Below are positions 12,441 to 27,400 of a stretch of DNA of 64,000 nt, piece by piece. The stretch is taken from positions 16,223-80,222 of the forward strand of contig SJOL01002129.1 in assembly GCA_004794785.1 (NCBI GenBank), in the 5' to 3' direction. How positions within the stretch are numbered: position 1 is the first letter of the stretch; each line of letters opens with the position of its first letter. Position numbers and translations under genes: made by a program. This DNA is from Opisthorchis felineus. Its lineage: Eukaryota > Platyhelminthes > Trematoda > Opisthorchiida > Opisthorchiidae. The notes under the pieces were generated by a model that worked only from the letters and a program-made list of their open reading frames with translations, had not been told where the DNA came from and did no database searches.

Positions 12441-15400
12441 GCAGCAGCAGAGTGAGTTCAGGAACTCACTTAGAACCAACTTGATTGAAATGATGCAACA
12501 CAGTTTGCGGTATCCGTACAACTAATTTACAGAGCCAAAGGGTGACATGTGAACTAAAGATGAAAGCGAGAGTGTCAACCATTATTCGCCGGTGTGATTG
12601 TTTAGATATCAAGCGAACCCCTCCAGCAGCTGGTTCAGCCTGTCTGAGCGAGACGAAGTTACGTCAGGTCCATATCATCCAGTGTATCATTTGGATATCA
12701 TCGTGGAGGTTCATGGACCATGCGGCCACAGATGAACGACACCGTCCACCCAAACCAGTTTTTACTCAAACTGCTTTTAGCTGATGATGGATTAACACTA
12801 GGTGTTACGCTTCATACAAGCAGCTTTTCTATGTTCTCAGTCTGCTTTCGTTTTTCTTCGAGTAACTTTTAGCCACGTCATTTAGGACTCAATATATCAT
12901 GGCCCATACCGTTTTGATTTGAAGAGTATATGAGCCTGAAGGAGTGCAACCATTGGGGTCGTTACTTGAGGACCGTACTTGTAACAGTCGATATGAATTT
13001 GCGCTGTACGTGATGTTAAAACATTCGGTCAACCCGTCATGGGACTCTAGAAAGTCTTGCAGTCATGTTGGACAGTTGGTGTAAGTAATTTTCTTGCGCC
13101 CACCTTTTTAGGACATTACGACACTCGATGTAATTCAGTGGTTAAGGCGTAAGGATCGGAATATCCGCAGTTCGAACCCAACCCTGGCTTCTCGATTTTT
13201 CTTGTCTGGGTCTGGGCAACCTGAGAGTATCTCAGCCCCCGTACTCCATTCGGTTTCTATGGGAGCTATGCACCGGAAGAGTGCCACCGACGAACGATCT
13301 ATTTATCTTTTATTTGTTTAAAACTTATTCAATTTATCAGCGGTCAGAATTTCAGAATCAACCGCTCCTTGCTTTAGAACGGTCAGGATTCTTTGAAAAA
13401 CTGCATAGGGTGTTGTGTTTTGTGGAGAGGTGGTGCATACTTTCTGATTGTACTGACAATTCAAGTGCCAAATAATGATCTACAGACATTTTGGTTTCTC
13501 AGCAATCATCTGACTTTTACATACTTTCACCATGGCTGTTCAGACATGACCGCCTTCCATTCGAACCAATTTCTAATTGGCAGAGGGAGTTGGTGCAACT
13601 CATACCTCCGTGTGGATTCTACTGATTGACCAATCAGCAGTGCATATTCTTTTTTATTATGCACACCTGTGTAAAACCGATTATTGTAATCGGTTCTCGC
13701 CAGATTGTTCTTTCATCACGAGGTTATTTCGGGATTTTAATGAGATGCAACCAAATCCGTCTCAAGTCAGTGGCCCCCCTGTTCTCTCAACTTCCAAGAT
13801 AAGTTGCAATCGTACGAGCAAAGTAGGCCGCACCAGGTCAAGCAGGCAGACACGAGAAGGGAGCCTTCGACGGACATTGTAAGTTGGAGAGCGTCGGTGA
13901 TATCCCGAAATTCATCACGTACACACCTGAATACAGCTGAACTAAAAAGCTAAGAAAAAGCACACATATGTTTCTCCGTTCTAAGTCAACCATGACTTGG
14001 TACTGATCGTGGTCGGATTTAGCGTCTAGTAATTGTCCTTTCGATTTCACGCACCTGGTAGCGAGTAGTTCCGCAAACCTGTGGTTAATCGTTAATCGTT
14101 GGCTCGAGCTTAGCTGAACGCCTGTGGGTTGAGCTCCTGCTGGCTACATTGGTCGTGTAATTTGATTTGTGGAGTTACCGCCACCTTTGACTGAAGTCCT
14201 GTTCTCTAGGGCCGATTCAGAATGTGAGGGCAACTGGCACTGTGTTAGCTACGGGTGTCGTTTTCAGGAACTGAGGTTACCCGTGAGCTGTGTATAATAG
14301 CGGACTCCCTACTTTGCGTTGCATGTTGAAGTCGGTTCAGTTCGCACCATTCCTTACTATCAAAAGACACGTGATACGCCGTAGTGTTGATCCACTAACC
14401 AATTTAACATAGTTTTGTCACATTTCTAGCTGTCAACATTCAGTCTTTCAAATTGAGGTTTATTGCTTGAACGAGTGGCCTTATACTTAATTCGCGTGTT
14501 GTACTACGTCGCCAATGTTCCAAGTAGCCTGGTAACAAGTTTTGCAAACCATGAATTTAAATAGTACTTGGAGGTGAGTGAAAGGTTTCTTAACAGGACC
14601 CCTTCTTCTCTAGTTAGATCCACAAACGCTGCAAAACTGACAATAATCTTCTACATTATTCCGTGAGAATAGGCCACCTTCGTGAAGGGTTGTTACCTAA
14701 TTTCCCCGTGAAACCTCATCCCTCATGAACCTAGGTCACCTCAAGGGAAACCAAGTAATCTTTTCTTCCTGGCTGCCTCTTTTAGGATAGATCTAGTGCG
14801 CAGAGAATCTTCATAAGTTTGTATCTCAGCTGTCTATTTTCAGACATCTTCCTTGGGCTTGGTGGGTCATGCAGTACACGACACGACTCGTCTACCTGTG
14901 GCGTAGCTCCAATGAATAGTGAGAAGCGCAAACTGGCAAACTACTTCCTAGAGAGGAGTGATTGTGTTGTCAGGCGTGGACCCAAACCAAGGACTTTCCA
15001 GTGAGAAATTCGCACTACCTCTGCCCGTTTCTAATCACCAGTGAACCTGTTTAGTCGCGTTTCACCTCAAGAGGGAGAAAGAGGATTTTCTCACTCTCAT
15101 TGGAGTGTGATCTCCCTTCTGATTTAACACACACGGGGACGGAGCTCTATAGGGAAGTAATTTATCTTCGGAGAGGTTTTCTCAGCGAGGGTGTACTGTA
15201 TACATCTCTGTTGTTTATAAGTCTCTCGATTGCTTGACATTTGTGGCTCATTAGGCTAAGACACAGGTAAAGTCCTACAGAGCAGATTTTCCCACTTCCT
15301 GCTACATCACTGGGAGACAGTCAATGGTTGGAAGCTTTTCAAAACTATTTGCGGTGCTTCTCAGCTTTTTAAGGAGTATTGTAATTCGGTTTGTTAACGA

Positions 15401-18400
15401 AAGAGTCCAGGTGTATGAAAATGGTCGGTGCTAACGAAACATCTATATGTCGGTCCAAAAAAAGCCTCATGTATTGTTTCATCAGGGTGGGTAATGACGC
15501 TCGAAGAATATTTCCGAACCAAGACAAAGAAATGCTTGGACTCCACACTGAAGGTTTTGGAAAGCCGTCCCGATACTCGCTTCTCGTATGCAGAGATATC
15601 TTTCTTCAGTATGTGGGTCGCTGGTCTAACAGAAGACGAGAAAAATCGTGTGAAAAAGTGAGTCCAGTTCGTTCGGTGTGGTGTATTTCTGTCCGCTTTT
15701 TAACCTTTTCATTCGTCGAACGCTTCCTACACTCAATCACTCACGTAAGCCTGTGTACCGGCCTTTTAAATAACCAGTCCTCCCAAAGGAGACTACTCAC
15801 AAGGTTGCTGAAAACTCTTCGACAGCCCACGACCGGTTTCGCCCTTCTTGGAGCTCATCAGCAACCTTGTCAGTAGTCTCCTTTATTGAATATATACTGC
15901 GTCATCTCGAATATCGTACCAACTGAAACATGAGGCGGACTTTGTGCAACACATTCGGATGAAGAATATCACAAACGAGAGATTCAGTTGAGTCTCCCGT
16001 GAAAACCAAATTGATTTGCAAATGAGTGTATTTGTCGAAATCATTTCTCCTGTTGAAAGCTTATCCACGTAGTGTGTATCGGAAACCGACATGAACAAGC
16101 TAGTGCACACAAGTTCATAGCCTTGTTCCAATCAAAGGAAATCCCGTTTATTACCTGTGTGGTAAAAAGGGAAATAATTTGTTGCGTGAACACGGATTAA
16201 GCAACAGGTGTGTCGACAAAATGACTAACCGGAATGATTTGTGGCGAGGCATCTGAAATTAAACAAACTATGCAGGGGGTATAACATAAGCTGCTGTACC
16301 TGTGTTCTGCCTTCAAAGGTCTTGTGATTAGAGTGAACTGATGACGCGAAGACTAGAAAAGAGACTGGCCACAGCATGTTGCGCCACATGTCATAATCAG
16401 GTGAGAGCGAAACGAGAGATTCCATCATCGGGCCACTTTTATTTGTGTTTATGAGTTTTTCGGCTCCTCTCGGGACAACCATATTGCCAGAGAGTGTTTG
16501 AACACATACCGGCTATGTTAAAAAGCTATGTTTAAAAGGCAAAAGGGACGATGACACAACGTGTAAACAGTTTAGTTTTATTCCATATTCTTGACACTAG
16601 ACAAATGGATAACGTTTTGCCCGCTTTTAGGCTAATTTATGAAGTTCTCGTTGCCACATTTTATCGGAACCAAGCCTCTGTTTCTCTCAAAAGCAACTGG
16701 CATCCGTAGTTTTAAGCCTTTTCGCACAAAAACTTTCTGTACACGTGTTGAATCTCACGTGGCTGGATAATCGTTTATAAGCCCCACGTGACCCACCGAA
16801 CTGACATCATTTTTATCGGTCTTATCCATCGATTATCGATTTTAACCGAATTGACGTTTACTGGTTCAGTGAAGTTCATGGTTGCACGCATCATCATCAT
16901 CATCATCACGTATGGCATGACATCAGTGTTCAACACTGACGCATCACTGCCGTACAACCATGATTTATTTGAAAGCCTTATTGTGAAGGAAAGAATAAAG
17001 GTGGACGGGGAAGGGACTCAGTGCTAGCTTACTACAATCACTCCGAGGTGCCTACGCCTCCAGTCAATCATTCAGGCAATCTGGATAGAAACTGACAACA
17101 AGATCGCCACTGACATCGGTTGGCAGCCATATCTTGCAGCGTCTCCAACCAGGCACAGTGAGGATCACGCGGTCCCCAACCTGGAAGGCGAGTAGCACCG
17201 ACAGCACCCAAGCGTTTCGTAATTTCCTTCATACCCCTCTGCCAGGTTAAGGGTTGGCCACCTCTCTGCTTCCGCCACTCTGAATTGGGCATGGAAAACA
17301 GCACTCTCTTCGGCAAACGATGATTAGGCATACGCAACACGTGTCCCAACCAACGCAGCTTCTGGTGCTGGACACACTCTTCAATGGAAGTACCCGTTGC
17401 ACANNNNNNNNNNNNNNNNNNNNNNNNNNNNNNNNNNNNNNNNNNNNNNNNNNNNNNNNNNNNNNNNNNNNNNNNNNNNNNNNNNNNNNNNNNNNNNNNN
17501 NNNNNNNNNNNNNNNNNNNNNNNNNNNNNNNNNNNNNNNNNNNNNNNNNNNNNNNNNNNNNNNNNNNNNNNNNNNNNNNNNNNNNNNNNNNNNNNNNNNN
17601 NNNNNNNNNNNNNNNNNNNNNNNNNNNNNNNNNNNNNNNNNNNNNNNNNNNNNGCTCGTGAGGACTCACTGGTTAAGGTGCGAACTTACTGACCGGAAGG
17701 TCCGTGGTTCGAACTCGACCGCGGCATCTCGACTTGCTCCTGTCTAGGCTTGGGCAACCTGGCAGAATCTCGACTTTCGTGCTTCCTTCGGGTGGCTTGG
17801 CAGCTAGACACCAAAGAGGTTGTACAACTGAACCATTATATATTAGTATATTCTCTGCAAACCAATGGGTGCCCACTCTCCCAATATTTGTTCGGTTCAG
17901 CTTCATCGTGATGACATAATGGGGCGAGCGCTGGAGGGTCTTGAACATTCCAGTGTCCAGATCGTTTCTGGTGAGAACTTTGTTCATCTGGATTATGCAG
18001 ACGGCAGTGTCCTGATTCTTAAAGACGAAGGAAAAACAAGCGCTGTTGAATAAATTGACCACCATAATAATACCTTTCGACATGTGCCTTGGACTTACAA
18101 AATGCGTAGTCATGCTTCAAGACGTGCAGTCTCTGAATATTCCCCCTGCGATTCAAGGAGAAGCACCGGAGACTGCGGAGAATTCCACATACCTCTGTAG
18201 TTGTATTAGCTCTGACGGAAGTGTTTCTGATGAAGTTTGTGCACGAATCTCGAAAGCCGGTACCACGTCCGCCAATTTGCGTCACACATAGCGTCAAAAA
18301 AGGCATATCATTGGGTCTTAAGGGTTTCTATAATCTCTGAGCCAGCAGCAGCACTATAGAAGAGCTCATCTTCGCGGGGGTGATTTTCCTCAATCTATGA

Positions 18401-21400
18401 TGGGAATGTTTCGAAAAACTAGACACCGAAAGTTCGGGGTAAGCAGTTTGTCAGTCAGTCTGTTGGTCATTATCTTCACGGAAACAACTCCATATTCCCC
18501 TCCAACCAGAGCAATAATGCATAACCACGGCATTGAGTAGCTCACCTGTTAACACATGTTTGGAACCAATGAAGTTGGCACTGGCTTGTGAGCCAGCAAC
18601 ATTCAAGTCTCAAGGGAGGTGAAATTGTCTGCCAGACGAGTATCCACAACGTATGAACACTTTAAGTGCTTTAGGTATTTTCTGTGGTAGTGCGAACTTA
18701 AGTTTTATCGCTTTCGGTAACTTATTAGTATACTATAGTGTGCGGAATGTTATTGAGTATCTCAGCTACCGTTCTACTCAGAAACATTCAAAATTATCAA
18801 CAAGCCAACGGGATTGAGATAGCTCGGCGGTAAAGGCGCGAACTTACTGACCGAATGGTCCATGGTTCGAGCCCAACCTCGCCGTCTCTACCGCTCCTGT
18901 TTAAGCTTTGACAGTACCCCAGTCTTCGTGCTTCCATCGGGTGTCGTGGCAGCCATGCACCGAAATGGTGTTACAGTTGGACGACAACGACGACGAACTG
19001 GCTCGAGATGGCTCAATCGTCAAGGCGCGAAACTCCTGGCCGAGACGTCCGTGGTTCGAACTCATCCCCAGCCTCTCTACTTCTCCTGTCTAGGCTTGGG
19101 CAACCTGGCAGTACCACAGTCCTTGTGCTTCCGTCGTAGTTTAGTTGACCTTCGATTCCATTCTACCGAAGCGTGATCGTGGAGTTCAGTCGGATTTTCC
19201 AAGTCAAGAGCTGGTCGGATTGGGAAGCACGCTTTCTATTTCAATCTGTCAGCTGCTCAAACTCGTTGGGGATTGCGTTATCTTCTGGTAAACAGCTTGA
19301 CACCTGACTAATTTCTTTAATTTTATCTAACGGAAGTCGCTTCTTAATTGGGAGTCTTCATTCTGTCATTGTTGGGTTAGTCAAAGTGAGTGTGGGGAAA
19401 TGGTCGTCATTTTTGCGACCTGATATCCAATGTTCCAGAGTTAAGACCTTCAAGACAGGTGTGTGCCGCGCAGTTCTGGATGCGGGACCCAGTTCTCTCT
19501 TAAGTTCTGACTGTCCAACTTAGTGGATCGGGATCCCGTTTCTATGGGCGTCTAGAACCGTAAGCGATGGACGTTCATCTTCTGGGGTAATTTTTTTCAT
19601 GGTTTATGCTCTCCTATAGTATAGGATATAGTACTCTACTGGTTATACTTTACTACCCTATTCTTCATCGACCATCCTAATTTTTAAGGCTGGAGCTCGC
19701 AGCTCGGCTGTGATTCAACTAGGTGCCAATAGACAAGCCTGTTACTATGGGAAACTGTGATAGTTTGACCACTGCGTAGTTCTCTGTTGCTTTTGTGGTC
19801 ATCCAGGTTGTGAATGGATGGGATTTATTGTATTATACCATCGGCATAGTTCTGTAGCCGGTTGCTCCTTGTTAAGAACCGATCGATAATGTGTCAGAAA
19901 GTAATTCGTATTTGGAGGGCGCCTTTGCGAGGTTTATCTGTACCGTACTTTTCGTTTGGGCTTCTTTGTCCCCTAAGAATCCTTCTACCAACTCTTGCTT
20001 TAGGTTGTTGAACAGTGGTCAGCTGGAAATCGTTTCTGGTGGTTGGGTCATGACAGACGAGGCAGCTGGGCATCACTACGCCATGCTGGACCAACTGATC
20101 GAGGGACACCAATGGCTGTTGGAAAACTTTGGTATGTTCGATTCCACTGCTGACCGCTCTTGGAGCGGCAATAGCGGCGAGCTTTATCTTGAAAAAATAA
20201 GGTTTCGTTTATCCATTTTTGTCTATTCGTCTGTCTGGCTATCTATGTTTTATTGCATGAAAATACAGTTGGCAAGCCGACACCAATACGCTAACCACAG
20301 TGGAAAAAGGCTTGATGACAGGAAACAGTAATCCAAACATTTGAATGTTCCTGTTAGGTCAGCAGACTGTGGGCAAGATTTGTGAGAAAAATTGACATGG
20401 GAAGTGACGGTGTGTACAAATAAAACTAGAATGGAAACGTAATGGCCTCTTGAAGGAGGGAAGCGATGTTTACCCTCATTAAGTTGCTTTATGAGTAGTA
20501 TGAAGAGGTTATTCGGATTCGCCGCCAACCCCTTCACGGTTTCGCACTTTTCGGTGCTGTTTTGGAGTGTACATTAGTTGTCCGTGTTACTTTTGTAGAA
20601 CATTCTTTTGATGTATGTAAAACACGGACAAATCTGAATCCTAGGGCAACCATTGAGCTACATTTTTGGCTAAATTGCATCTCAGTTGAGAGCTTCCCTC
20701 GAATACGGTTCGTATTTTCTACGTCAACCCTAATGATTGGTTGATGAGATCATCAAAGTGGTCCCGAAGGACTTTGTCAGCAAGAATTCTCAGCAACGCT
20801 CCCTTCATCAGGACTAATGAAGGTTTTGTCTTGGTCCGGGAGCAGATTACGAATATCCAAAAACAAGTTGAAGAAGATGGTCTGCTTCCATCTATTTGTT
20901 TAACGAGTCTTTCTACCCTTATCTTTTGCATGAACGTGAGAAACCCTTCCGAAGGAAATGCGAAACAGTACGGCCTGTTTTGTTGTACGGCTGTGAGACG
21001 CGACCTTTTCGAGCAGCGAAACTGGGACGTCCTCATGTCTTCGACAACAGTCTCAGGAACATAGCTCGTCTGGGGGCTGATTTTAGTGAATCCGTAACGA
21101 GACAAATAGAAGTGTTCGGTTGTGCAACGGGTCCAGCACAACACTCTGCGGTGGTTTGGTCACGTATTGCGTATCGCGCATGCCGAACCGTCGCTCCGAA
21201 AAGAGTGCTGTTTTCCGTGCCCAATTTAGTGGCCCGATTAGAGAGCTGGTCAACCTTTTATCTGGCAGTGGAGTGTGAAGGAGATTACGAAAAGTCTGGG
21301 TGCCATCCGTGCAACTCACCTTCCAGAATAGGGACCGCGCGATCCCCATCGCGCTTGGTTGGGTATGCTGCAAGACATGTCTGCTAATCGATGTCAATGG

Positions 21401-24400
21401 TGTTATTGTTGTCAGTTTCTATCTAGATTGACTGAATGAGTGTCTGGAGGTGTAGCAACTCGGAATGATTGTGGTAGGCTAGCAACAAGTCCCCTCCCCA
21501 TCCGCTTTCATTCCTTTCTTCACAATAAGGCTGTCAAATAAATGATGGTTGTAGGGCAGCGAATCATCAGGTTCGAGCACTGATGTTACGTTGTGAGTGA
21601 TGATAATGATGTTGATGACGATGATGTATGATGTATGATGCGGGGCACAGGAAGAACCTATTTCCTCTGCCCCACTCCCGCATCTTCGTTTTTACGTCGT
21701 GGCACCGTACCTGTGGACAGTTGACTCGTGGTGCCATTGAGATGAACAACAACAGGCGGAAGGAAGAGTAGCCTCGCCCGATTGGATTATGCGAACAAGC
21801 TGAAAACTTCAGGTTTCCGAGCGTACCGATCAGCTTCTAGGTACAAGGTTGTCATAGACTGGAATGTGTTGACATATCGGAAAGTGCTCCCTATAATTTC
21901 TGTGGTTCAGTACCTTGCCCCCAACCCGATATCTGGTTTCACTACTCCTTCGTTTCCAGGCTGCTTTAGGCTCACGTACAAGCTTCGCTGCACGGATCGC
22001 CCTTTGGCCAGCGAAGTTTTCATTTTCAGACTGAGTCGGTTCGACTCTATGCGTTCACTTACCTACCATTTTATTGTTCACTCGAATACATCTGTTATTT
22101 GGAGGCATCTGACAAAGGTAACGACTGTGGCAGTATCCCAGCCCTCATGCTTCTTTCGGGTAGCGTGACATCCAGGCATCGAAAGGATGTTACAGTTGAA
22201 CTGTTGTTGTTATTCTTATTAACGACTGTGGATCTATATGCATCCTTTCCACTGGAAGCCAGATTTTTGATCCGTAGGGGACGTCCGGTCGACATCTTGT
22301 TGTCTTTTCAAGAGCCCAGTTGGTAGTGTACCGCAAACACGTAATGCGTTTTGCCTACCTTGCAGGCTATGGCATCTGCAGAATTCAAACAGGAAAGCAT
22401 AATTTTCATGAAGGAAACTACTCAAAAGGTTGCTGAAAACTCTTCGACAACCCACGATCGGTCGGTTTCTCCCTTATTGGGACTCATCAGGTAGGCGCAG
22501 TCACCGAGTTCCCATCAACCTTATGTTCTACTCGAACCAAAATTTGACAGATCTCGACAAATACACTCATTTACATATCAACTGGAATTTCACGGGAGAC
22601 TCTCTCGTTTATAATATATCATCAGTATCGGTCAACATGTTAGGTGAGAGATTCGTAGCCTAGGAGTGTCCCTTTCATCACAGCATAAATACCGAGGTTG
22701 TAATAAATGAAGGAGGTCGTACGGTCCTGTGGTACCTCGGAAAACGGACAGATTACTTGTCATATTCTAACGTGACTAACTGAATTTTCCTCAAAAGGAA
22801 ACAGACACAGCACCGTTTTTATTTCTAGGCTCTTTTTAAATATATTGCTCAGAGCAGATCGATTAAGCTTCTCTTCTCGCTAAGGTACATGCCTCTGCGA
22901 TTTTTTCAAGGTCGATAAGGCACGCTTATGTGTATTCGGGACCCTTGGTGAAGATTATTCCCTTCTCTCCGTTTACTTTGCCACCCATCTTCTATCATAC
23001 GTTTACGAAACGATCTTTTACTGTCCGATGGGTTTTGACGTACTCACATAATCTTATCCCCTTGGATTCGATCAGATTATAGACCGAACGTCAGCTGGTC
23101 CATCGATCCTTTTGGTCACAGTCCAACAATGGCATACCTGAACAGAAAAATGCGTTTTTCCGCTATGGTACTACAACGCGTCCATTATGAAGTCAAAAAA
23201 TATTTGGCGAAACGTCAGTCTTTGGAATTTAGTTGGCGTCAGTACTGGGGTGAGTGCGCGTTGTCTGTTTAGCCGTATCTCGATTCTTCTACCTATCGCT
23301 GTTAGAATGTATCACTTTAAACAGAATTTCCACACTCCAGGTTTTGCTGTTTTCGGGTAGAAGTAACCACCACTTTCCAGCAGCTTGTGTGACGTCGATA
23401 GTGAATGAATCTGTAGAGCTGGCGAAGAAAAGCTGCCCCTTTGGCAGGCTAGGTAACCCTTTTTCCGCGGCGCTTTTCCATGGGTAGGCAACGAAGCATC
23501 GGTGTTGAACACTGATGTCATGCTGTCGATGATGATGGTAGGCAGGCAGATCTGGTGGCTGCTGCGTGATGAAAATACCGTACTGTGAATGATTACGTGA
23601 TCAAGATTCTGAAAACACGCGAGGGGCTCTACCTCGTATCAGACGCAATCGGGCCAGACGCGCAACTGTCATCATTATAGGTGACAATCGAAGTCGATTC
23701 CGTCCACCCAGTCCGCTGAGACTGTCCCCACACGCTTGTCTTCCAACTTCATCAAATGGTTGGGGCTCTCGTTTACAATCACCTCAGCTATCGAAAAGCC
23801 ACGCTGAGTCGTGGCTTATATTGTACGCAAGAAGCCGTTTAGGCCACGAGTGATAAGTTTTAGACCAAGACCCGATGGATGGGCGACGGCGCTATCAGTT
23901 AGTTGTACTACCCTCCCATGACCACACTTTCAATTATTTCGCCTAGTGCCTTTCTCTGATGACACTTTATCGAGTTGAGAATTAACACTTAGAACAACTG
24001 AAGAGCCACGGATTCCCAGCCAGAACTCTCCTAATAGAATCACGCAGGGAGAGTAAGACAATCTTTTCAGGGGCGGGAAACTTCTTCGAACAATGGCGAC
24101 AGGAGGAAGGTCAATTGGTCACGTGACCGCTGAGTAACTGTGACAGTCCGTTTGCAAAACGACTGTGACTTTCTTCTTTTGAATTCATTCAATGATGTCG
24201 CTCGCCAGTCTGCATGATGAAATCAAACAGATGAAATCAATATGAATCATTCATTCCTTGGCATTAGCTTACTCGGCGTTCGTGTACGACTTAACTTTGA
24301 TCGGCGGGCGAAGCAAAGCTGTTGGGATTTATACATACCCGCCGTTGCTGTCACGTTCAGACACTGAGTTTCTTTGTATGATACAGAACTTTTTGCCTAT

Positions 24401-27400
24401 CGACTATTGGTTCTATCGAATGGGGAACCAGTAGTGGGGGTATTGCTGGTCGTTCAAGAAACGCATCGCCTATGATACTTCTGACCAAATCTGTCGCATA
24501 ACAGAAAGAAAATCCTATGCATAGCTCTGAAAAATGGTTCGGGTGTTGTGTATGAGGTGCACTACCGATGAACTACCTCAGCTATACTTCCCTGCCTGTT
24601 AAGACTACTCCTGCGCTACAACATAATGGGCTTGTTAATTCCCAAATCGTCTGTTCCGTTCTGTGTTTCAACGGTGCACGTGTGTGCAGTTGTTCTGGCC
24701 GTGGACAACAAGAGAAAGAGAGATGAGATGAGTGGAAATGAAGTCTCGAAGACTAAACGAGGAGATTGGAGGTGTTTGAGGGAATACAAAAGCACTGGTG
24801 GTTTGGTGATTTAGATCTATCTACGAGGATCTGCACGATGGTGGTGTGTCCCCACCATCTGGCCTTTGCAATTTTTTTGCTACGGAATATCCTAGCCACG
24901 TTTGAATTTTTTCAACCCAAATTTTGGCAGTGGGCAAACGAGGCCCGCCCCGATAAACGGTCCCCGGGTATGTGTAACGCACGACCAAGTCAGCGCAACC
25001 GGCGTATTTGTATTGAATTGTCAACCGGGGGTCCGCCCTACCGCATTCCGAACACGATACGGCTTGTGCGATGCTACAAAATGGTTGAAGGCAAGTATTC
25101 CTGTTCTGTCTTCCGCGAAAATTAACCAAACCTCATACAACAAACTAGCCGCAATACAGCACTCAACACTCTCCCTTCACCAATACGCTACTATCACGTC
25201 GACACCATCATTCGGAGCCGTAATAGAAGGAGAGAACTGTATAAAAAAATTGGCCGCCAGCAGAAGTCCAATACGGTAAAATGGTTCAATAAGTTAGCCA
25301 TGAATGATATGTGCCTCACGTCTAGCGATGTTTCTGAATTCCCCGTGGGCTTGTTCAAATTCACATAAAGATTAAATACACTTCATTAAACCGGATAGTG
25401 GACATCACAACAACAGCCAAAAAACGCCAAAGGACTCATCCCTAATTGATGTGAAGTTGATAAGTGGAGAGTATTTTCATCCGACACTTCCCCCCACCCC
25501 ACCCCCCGTGCTATTCACTCCGACTTGTGAGCTTAAGTTCAGGCTGCCAACGCGCTGTGCTATGTTGTATTGTGACAAGAAGTTATCAAAATGATCCATT
25601 GAGTAAGTGCGAATCACGCTTCAAAATGGCCCACTTTATCTCAGGCATCAGGTGCCAGCACGTCAGATCCAAAGTACATTATGACATCTGTGATCAACCG
25701 CTTTGTGAAAAAACGTATGAAATGGTCACCAAAACTGTGAATTACTGGAAAGAACAACATCAATTCGCCTGGCTTGGGGTTTGTACGATATGTTGAAAAT
25801 GAATCAGTTTTTATTTTGGAACACACTAAGCATAATTGCTTTATTAAGGAATGGGAAAATTCCTCGAGAAAACGCTCATTGGAGCCATCAGGTTTTCAGA
25901 AGAAACACAGACTAGGCACTAAACATAATGCCAAGATAACGCAATCTTGACATCAACCGTTAAAAATCTGTAAAAGACGAATCCCTGCTTGATAAATCAA
26001 TAAACTCATTTCTTATGTGTTGGGACTTTGTCGAATCAATTAACCTAGAGCAAGTGGGTGGTTACTACTGGCTACTTGAGTGTAAACATTCTGAACCCCG
26101 AAGGGGAGACACTCCACGTTCAAGAACACTCTGATCCTTCCAATGGACGTCCCTTGTTTTGCGATTTTACTGTATTGTGGCATACTTCCAGTGGTTTTTC
26201 ATGGTCACATGACTTCCACACCTCACACATATGTACCTCCCCTACTGTGAACTTTTCGTCTCTAGTTCTCTTCTCACGTGCAACACTTTCCTCCAGGACC
26301 CCAGTCGTACTCTGTCTTAGTCACTTTCAGTGCAGAAGAGTCTCCTTGTCCGTCGATTGTGATTATATGCTACCAGCGTAAGCTTGCGCTATCCGTTTTT
26401 AACATGCTGTCTGTACAATTGTTTCCTTTCATGCTTCTTCCATGTGCGTTTGACTCGTTCGCCGGCCACTCATTCAGACAATGACGGTCATACGGAAATA
26501 CTAACTCACATGATGCCGTTCTATTCTTACGATGTCCCACACACTTGCGGCCCGGAACCTGCTGTTTGTTGTCAGTTCGACTTTGCTCGACTCCAGCTGT
26601 CTAAGTGTCCTTGGAAAATCCAGCCGCAGGTAATCACACAGAACAATGTGGCTGAACGGTAAGTTTATGTCAGCCTATGTGTGCATATGTATGTGGTAGA
26701 CGGCCTGCGGTATCGTTAGGACAAGGCCCTAGTCCGCAGGTGTCTTAAGGGTTTCCGGATTCGCGGTGTCGCGGTGTCCGTTCGTTTTCTGCCATCTCAG
26801 GTTTATTTTATATGTATATAGCCTCGAATCACTTTTAACCCCTGTTTGTTGTGTGTGCATTCCAGAGCATGGAGTCTACGAGGAAGCTGGAAGTGATCTT
26901 CTGTGATCACCGTCGTACAGACCAAGTTGATTATTGTCTGGTACTAGCTGGCCATATGTGTGCATAAGATGCGTCTTTTGAGCAGTACAAGCCACAACAC
27001 CACCTTTTCTACACACCAGGTATCTCAATTCTTCAGTTATCCCTACTTGCCTTGACGGTCTTGGGCCACCAGCTGGGCATACGGATGGTAAAACCATTTC
27101 CGTCGTTTTCAGCTGGTTGTATAGATGGCTATGAGCAAGGATCAGGTGACGTTACCTGTTGTGCCCGTTGGATCCATCAGTGACAGATATATTCGGAAAA
27201 AGACAGCCTAATACGTTAGCGTGTGCGTACAGCTTTCTACCAAACAATATGCGGACGGACAACCAGCCACAGCGGACCCCCGTAATTAGTGCACTCTCCC
27301 TACGACGACCACTGACACGTAATTTCCATAATCGAGTAATATGAGAGACTACCTGTTAACTCCCATTGAAGGTTCCGGAGGTCCCCCACAGCAGAGAATT

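Noticed and set aside
12388..12450. Histidine-rich protein segment
   Set aside because: It is a CAT/CAG microsatellite without surrounding coding evidence.
20741..21064. Open frames upstream of the LINE at 20940 as a host gene
   Set aside because: The downstream part is LINE 3' coding sequence and the upstream part has no motif.
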